Below, piece by piece: positions 22,905-26,599 of a DNA stretch of 26,599 nt. The DNA is from Planctomycetia bacterium. GTDB lineage: Bacteria; Planctomycetota; Planctomycetia; Pirellulales; UBA1268. The translations under genes were made by a program, and so were the position numbers. How positions within the stretch are numbered: the first letter of the stretch is position 1; each line of letters begins with the position of its first letter. Location of the stretch: positions 1-26,599 of the forward strand of contig RGBY01000008.1 of assembly GCA_009919445.1 (NCBI GenBank), in the 5' to 3' direction. The notes below the pieces were generated by a model. The model saw nothing but the letters and a program-made list of their open reading frames with translations. It was not told where the DNA came from and ran no database searches.

Positions 22905-25652
22905 CTATTCGTTTTGGCTGTCTGTTTTTCCGATACACCAAAGGGCGTCATGCGTCCGCAGAAAAATTTCACCATCGACGCAGACTGGGGTGGCCACTGT
23001 CATTTCATCAATCATGCCTTCGCCACACACCCTGGTTTCGCCTTCATGCTCAGCAGAACACGAAAGCCACCACGACTGGCCATCTTCACGGGTCAGCAAG
23101 ATCTGACCATCCACAAGCACGGGTGAAGAACTGTACGCGTGACGATTCTTTGGAAGCTGCTCCTCCCAATGGGTCTGGCCAGTGGCCAGATCGAGGCAGT
23201 CAACCTTGCCCTTGTCACCGCAGATCACCAGGCGGTCATCATGGACGATGGGGGTCGGAACATCAGCACCAAGCGGCTCTCGCTTCCAGACCACATGGCT
23301 GTCTGTGACATCCCCCCTACCGCCGCGACGAATGGCCGTTACCGTCTGGCCTCGGGCGTAAGGGGCTATCACATATTCACCCGCGACAACGGGCGAGGCA
23401 ATCGAGCGAAAATACTTGTTCTCATCTGGATTGAATCCACCAACCCGCCAGAGTTCATTTCCATCAGCGGCATCATGGGCCGTGACATGGTCTGCCCCCA
23501 GTACCACCAGCAGTTCAGCCGGTTCGTTCCAGGCTGGATTCCCAGTGACCACAACCGGAGTGGAGTAACTCTGGGCTGCCTCCTCTGGTGCGACCAGCAG
23601 CCTGTCCTGCTTCCAGAGCAGCTTGCCGGTCAGTCGGTCGAGGGCTACCAGATAACTTGGACCAGTCTGCATCACGGCTACGACAACTGCCTGTTTCGTC
23701 AGGACAGGTGACGTTCCCAAGTCCCACCAGAGCGTATCTTCACCAAATTGTTCCTGCAGGTTCGTCTTCCAGACGATGCTTCCGTCAGTCAGCTTCAAGC
23801 AGGCCAGTTCACCACTCTTAAAGTAGACCCAGACATGCTCGCCATCCGTGATGGGCGAGGAGTTACAGCCGGTCGCCTTTTTGTGTTTACCTGGCCGCAC
23901 TTCTCCCAGTTGCTGTCGCCACAATTCTTTACCCGTGCGATCAAAGCAGAGCACCCCGTCATGGTCATCGATGCCACAGGTGAGCACCAGCCGCTCTCCC
24001 CAGACCGCCGGTGTGCTGGCGCCGAGGCCTGGCAAGGCCACGCGCCAGCGAATGTTTTCAGTAGGACTCCAGGCACTGGCATAGCCACTGCCAGATGCCA
24101 CACCCGTGCCTGTCGGGCCCCGCCAGTTGGGCCAGTCTGACCGTTTGCGGCTGATAGCCACCGGCACGACCTTGAGCCGGCCTGAAGCCTCTGCGGCCTG
24201 CTTCGCTGCCGCTGCCGGCGCCTCTGGTTTCCACCAGCGGTCAAGATCGGCCCGCAGGGCGTTTACGACATCAGGATGGGCTGCCGCAACATTTTCACTT
24301 TCATCCGGATCAACTGCCACATTAAAGAGTTCAATCTCTCCTGCCTCAAACCGGGCCTTTGATACCGGATCGACTCGCCTCGCTTCATAGGCAGGAAAGT
24401 GATGGGGGCCTGGCAACCCGTAGGTCACCGGTTCAATGAGCTTCCAGGTTTCTCCCGACGGCACGTCCTTGACTGTCCACCGCCAGAGGAGACTGCGACC
24501 CGGCTTGTCGAGATCAACTAATGTGTGCTGGTAACAGGCACCAAAGAGCTGCTTACGGGCAGCAACCGCTTTTGCATCAAGCAGGTTCATACCCGGCAGT
24601 CCCTCAGGGACCGGCAGCCGGCAACTCGCAAGAATTGTGGGCACAAGGTCGAGGGAACTGGCCAGCGCCTCGCTGCGGCCGGAAGGAATCCTCCCCGGCT
24701 GCCGCAGCATGATCGGGGTCCGCAGACCGCCGTCATAGGGTGAGAGCTTCGACTTGCCGGCAAAGCTGCCCTGCTCCGGGTTGGTGATCCAACCGTTGTC
24801 GCAGACGTACACGACAAGCGTATTTTCAGTCAGCCCCGAGTTGTCGAGATGCTTCAAGAGATCCCCAACCGTCTGGTCAAACCGCTCGACGTTCCCCCAG
24901 TAGCGAGCGACATGAACACTGTCGGTCTTGGTCTGATAGTGAGTGACTAATTCCTTGCCAGGATCATGCGGATCATGCGGCAGCATCGGGGCATACCAGA
25001 CAAAGAAGGGTTTGTCAGCCTGACGCTGGCGATCGATGAAGTCGTAGACCGGCTGCATGGTCTTGCGGCCGATGTCGAGCCCCTCATCACCATGCCGTGA
25101 ACCCTTGGTCATGCCTTCATCAAAGCCACCACGCGAATAGTGCCCCTGCCACCACTTGCCGGTCTGCAGGCTTTTGTAGCCGTGGTCACCGAGCAGCTTG
25201 GGCAGCGTTGGCCAGCGTTCCAGCCGCAGGTTCATCTCCTCACGCCCCTGCTCGAACAGCTTCCTACCGGCCGGCGATCCCCGCGGCACGCCGGGCTGCT
25301 CCGGCGGATCATTGCCGGTAATCAGATGCTCATGCGGATAGTGGCCGGTGATCAATGACGCCAGGCTCGGGCAGCAAAGGCTGCTTGGTACATAGCCACG
25401 GGTGAAGACCAAACTCTCAGCGGCAAGCTGATCAAGCGCTGGTGTCCGCAGTTGCTCATGCCCCAAAAATGCATAGTCACGCCAGTGCTGATCGTCAGAG
25501 AGAATCAGCACGACGTTCGGCTGGGTGGGTTCAGCCGCCAGCACGCAGACATTCCACGAACAGCACAGCAGCAGCCAACCAACCAAACAGATGACGGAAT
25601 GTCTTACCGGCACCACGAATACCTTGAAGAGCATGAAAAGCTTGAACAGCAT
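22905..25652 (-). CDS. Sulfatase fused to a PQQ-type beta-propeller, secreted
   Basis: The protein has 915 residues. The N-terminus is very hydrophobic; ATG 25652 has GAGAAGG eight bases upstream, but ATG 25634 or GTG 25616 would give a more usual signal peptide. The sulfatase domain (about 45-475) has VVLILSDDQHWRDYAF (D53, D54), TGKWWQGHY, APMLPHDPHDPG and VCDNGWIT (D285, N286). The formylglycine site is CCPSL (93-97): the usual Arg of C-x-P-x-R is Leu97. An Ala-rich linker (478-492) leads to a PQQ_2-like propeller (about 507-915) starting DWPNWRGPTGTGVA and including repeated GKELWRQQ, DGSIVWKTNL, GKLLWKQD, GNELWRVGG and HVVWKREPLG blades. The propeller resembles planctomycete outer-surface PQQ-like proteins. 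Whether PQQ binds, and what the pair acts on, is unknown. Confidence 0.92.
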   Translation of the reverse strand: MLFKLFMLFKVFVVPVRHSVICLVGWLLLCCSWNVCVLAAEPTQPNVVLILSDDQHWRDYAFLGHEQLRTPALDQLAAESLVFTRGYVPSSLCCPSLASLITGHYPHEHLITGNDPPEQPGVPRGSPAGRKLFEQGREEMNLRLERWPTLPKLLGDHGYKSLQTGKWWQGHYSRGGFDEGMTKGSRHGDEGLDIGRKTMQPVYDFIDRQRQADKPFFVWYAPMLPHDPHDPGKELVTHYQTKTDSVHVARYWGNVERFDQTVGDLLKHLDNSGLTENTLVVYVCDNGWITNPEQGSFAGKSKLSPYDGGLRTPIMLRQPGRIPSGRSEALASSLDLVPTILASCRLPVPEGLPGMNLLDAKAVAARKQLFGACYQHTLVDLDKPGRSLLWRWTVKDVPSGETWKLIEPVTYGLPGPHHFPAYEARRVDPVSKARFEAGEIELFNVAVDPDESENVAAAHPDVVNALRADLDRWWKPEAPAAAAKQAAEASGRLKVVPVAISRKRSDWPNWRGPTGTGVASGSGYASAWSPTENIRWRVALPGLGASTPAVWGERLVLTCGIDDHDGVLCFDRTGKELWRQQLGEVRPGKHKKATGCNSSPITDGEHVWVYFKSGELACLKLTDGSIVWKTNLQEQFGEDTLWWDLGTSPVLTKQAVVVAVMQTGPSYLVALDRLTGKLLWKQDRLLVAPEEAAQSYSTPVVVTGNPAWNEPAELLVVLGADHVTAHDAADGNELWRVGGFNPDENKYFRSIASPVVAGEYVIAPYARGQTVTAIRRGGRGDVTDSHVVWKREPLGADVPTPIVHDDRLVICGDKGKVDCLDLATGQTHWEEQLPKNRHAYSSSPVLVDGQILLTREDGQSWWLSCSAEHEGETRVCGEGMIDEMTVATPVCVDGEIFLRTHDALWCIGKTDSQNE

Positions 25653-25658
25653 GAACAG
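25623..25658 (-). repeat. Imperfect 18-bp tandem repeat over the sulfatase start
   Basis: On the + strand, 25623-25640 and 25641-25658 are 16/18 identical (differences at the seventh and seventeenth bases). On the coding strand each copy holds an ATG, so the start codon and first codons (FMLFK) are duplicated. Confidence 0.85.
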
Positions 25659-25948
25659 GACCTTCTCGCGAAAGACAAACGAAGCCCGAGAAATACAAAG
25701 GCAAGAGAACCCGCCGGACCGCAGGCAAACACGCCGGGGGATGGCAAATCACCACCGCCCCACATTGGCCACGCACCAAAAACCTTTATAACCTACAGCC
25801 AAGGGTGACATGAGAACTCTTGCCCGCTCTTATTACAGGCCTCATCGAGATGCAGGCCAGTTCAAGCATCCAAAACGAGCCAACCTCTGCTCCTTATGTC
25901 TGCAAAAATCGCTTCCTTACCCCACAACCAACCAAATGCTGCTGCCAG
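25653..25948. other. 296-bp intergenic region between divergent sulfatase and phosphatase genes
   Basis: No convincing gene is present. By eye it is poorer in GC and richer in CA/AA runs than the flanking coding sequence. It holds the start region of the leftward gene and one promoter candidate for the rightward gene at 25765-25792. A rightward open frame (25452-25808) crosses it but is antisense to the sulfatase N-terminus and looks spurious. Confidence 0.5.
25765..25792 (+). promoter_or_regulatory. Candidate sigma-70-type promoter for the PhoD-like gene
   Basis: TTGGCC (25765-25770) matches TTGACA at four of six bases and TATAAC (25787-25792) matches TATAAT at five of six, with a 16-bp spacer. 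The start would lie near 25800, leaving a leader of about 150 bases before ATG 25949. Confidence 0.4.
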
Positions 25949-26599
25949 ATGAAATATTCTCTTTTTGCCAGTGCCCTCCTGAGCCTTGTCGGCCTTTTGT
26001 CTTGTGTGGCGATGGCCCAACCGGTCGGCCCTCTTGTTCCTGAGCAGCTTGCTCCGCGACCCTTCGGTGATGACTTTCCTGGTCTTGATAGCTGGGTCAC
26101 CGGGAAATGGTGGACAAAGCCCTCAGCCTCACCGGAGATGGCCGCACAAGCGAACAAAGGGAAAAAGCAAAAGAGGAAACCCGTGCCCTTCCTGCTGGAT
26201 GTGCCGCGCAGCGAAGTCATTGCCTTTGCGGTCTATACCGTCACCGTAACGCCTGCTGAACCTCAAGACGCCATTCTCAAACTCTCGACACAACTCTTTC
26301 CGCTCAGGCCTGGGGAGGCCGGTGACGTTCGGCTGGAGGTCGATCGGGGTGACGGCTGGCAGGAAATTGCCAAAGCGGCTGTTCATTACCCAGGGTGGGA
26401 TGCCACCTTTCGTGTTGACCACTGGGACGCCACCCAGACCGTGCCCTACCGGGTACGGCATGGGCAAGAAGCGACATTTACCGGCACCATTCGAACCGAC
26501 CCATCTGACAAATCGGCAATCAATGTTGCCGTGATGTCATGCAACTCATCAAACACCCCCGGCCAGCGCGATGAAATGATTGCCGGGCTCCGGGCAGCC
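25949..26599 (+). CDS. PhoD-like alkaline phosphatase family protein (N-terminal part, cut by window edge)
   Basis: ATG 25949 opens a frame of 217 codons that reaches the window end with no stop. Residues 1-23 are a signal peptide (FASALLSLVGLLSCVAMAQ). A Lys-rich patch (KGKKQKRKPV, 70-79) and a beta-sandwich domain follow: VIAFAVYTVTV, AILKLSTQLFPLRPGEAGDV, YPGWDATFRVDHWD, VPYRVRHG and VAVMSCNSSNTPGQRDEM. The last segment starts the metallophosphatase core; the metal-binding His/Asp motifs lie beyond the edge. The pattern matches planctomycete secreted PhoD-like phosphatases, which would free phosphate from organic sources. No Shine-Dalgarno is obvious at the start. Confidence 0.83.
   Translation, partial: MKYSLFASALLSLVGLLSCVAMAQPVGPLVPEQLAPRPFGDDFPGLDSWVTGKWWTKPSASPEMAAQANKGKKQKRKPVPFLLDVPRSEVIAFAVYTVTVTPAEPQDAILKLSTQLFPLRPGEAGDVRLEVDRGDGWQEIAKAAVHYPGWDATFRVDHWDATQTVPYRVRHGQEATFTGTIRTDPSDKSAINVAVMSCNSSNTPGQRDEMIAGLRAA

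Noticed and set aside
25452..25808. A rightward 118-codon frame with an acidic/basic repeat (EYLEEHEKLEQHEQ)
   Set aside because: The repeat is the antisense of the tandem 18-mer over the sulfatase start, and the frame otherwise runs through intergenic sequence with no family pattern.
1..26599. Search for CRISPR arrays, tRNA genes, insertion sequences and defence genes
   Set aside because: No repeat-spacer pattern, tRNA-like cloverleaf, transposase motif or defence-type domain was seen.

Overview
The window looks like chromosomal DNA of a planctomycete, most likely of the Pirellulales type, although the genus cannot be fixed from sequence alone. The evidence is a DUF1559 pseudopilin-like protein, secreted sulfatases, ThuA-domain proteins, a PVC-type propeller/azurin/cytochrome c protein, a planctomycete-style PhoD-like phosphatase, high-GC coding sequence with many antisense shadow frames, and weak or variable Shine-Dalgarno sites. 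I found no tRNA, rRNA, CRISPR array, transposase or phage gene.

Layout. Positions 1-396 hold the start of a leftward ThuA gene cut by the window edge. From 601 to 11911 every gene reads rightward. The first group is exported proteins: a DNase I-like endonuclease/phosphatase, an unknown secreted protein, a DUF1559 protein, a catalytically dead-looking alpha/beta hydrolase and a Tat-exported metallophosphoesterase. The second group is housekeeping: a sigma-70 family factor, apt, mnmA, floA, a small acidic protein and an XRE-cupin regulator. From 25652 back to 11838 every gene reads leftward: sulfatase-PQQ propeller fusion, ThuA protein, double sulfatase, a 1259-residue propeller/azurin/cytochrome c protein, a DUF485 small membrane protein, an ActP-like sodium:solute symporter and a GNAT acetyltransferase. 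The two blocks converge at 11838-11911, where the regulator and acetyltransferase overlap tail to tail by 74 bp. A rightward PhoD-like phosphatase begins at 25949 and runs off the right edge.

How the genes may work together. The leftward block resembles planctomycete clusters for desulfating and oxidising sulfated polysaccharides outside the cytoplasm. Sulfatases would remove sulfate, ThuA and propeller proteins would act on sugars, and the copper plus heme modules would take electrons. The ActP/DUF485 pair would import a short organic acid. This pathway is inference from domain content and gene order; no substrate can be read from the sequence.

The most notable observations are the alpha/beta hydrolase that has lost its nucleophile, acid, base and oxyanion motif together; two complete sulfatases in one polypeptide; a sulfatase fused to a PQQ-type propeller with Leu in place of the formylglycine-motif Arg; a five-module redox protein; a candidate structured leader before the XRE-cupin gene; and a sigma-28-like promoter candidate before the small acidic protein.
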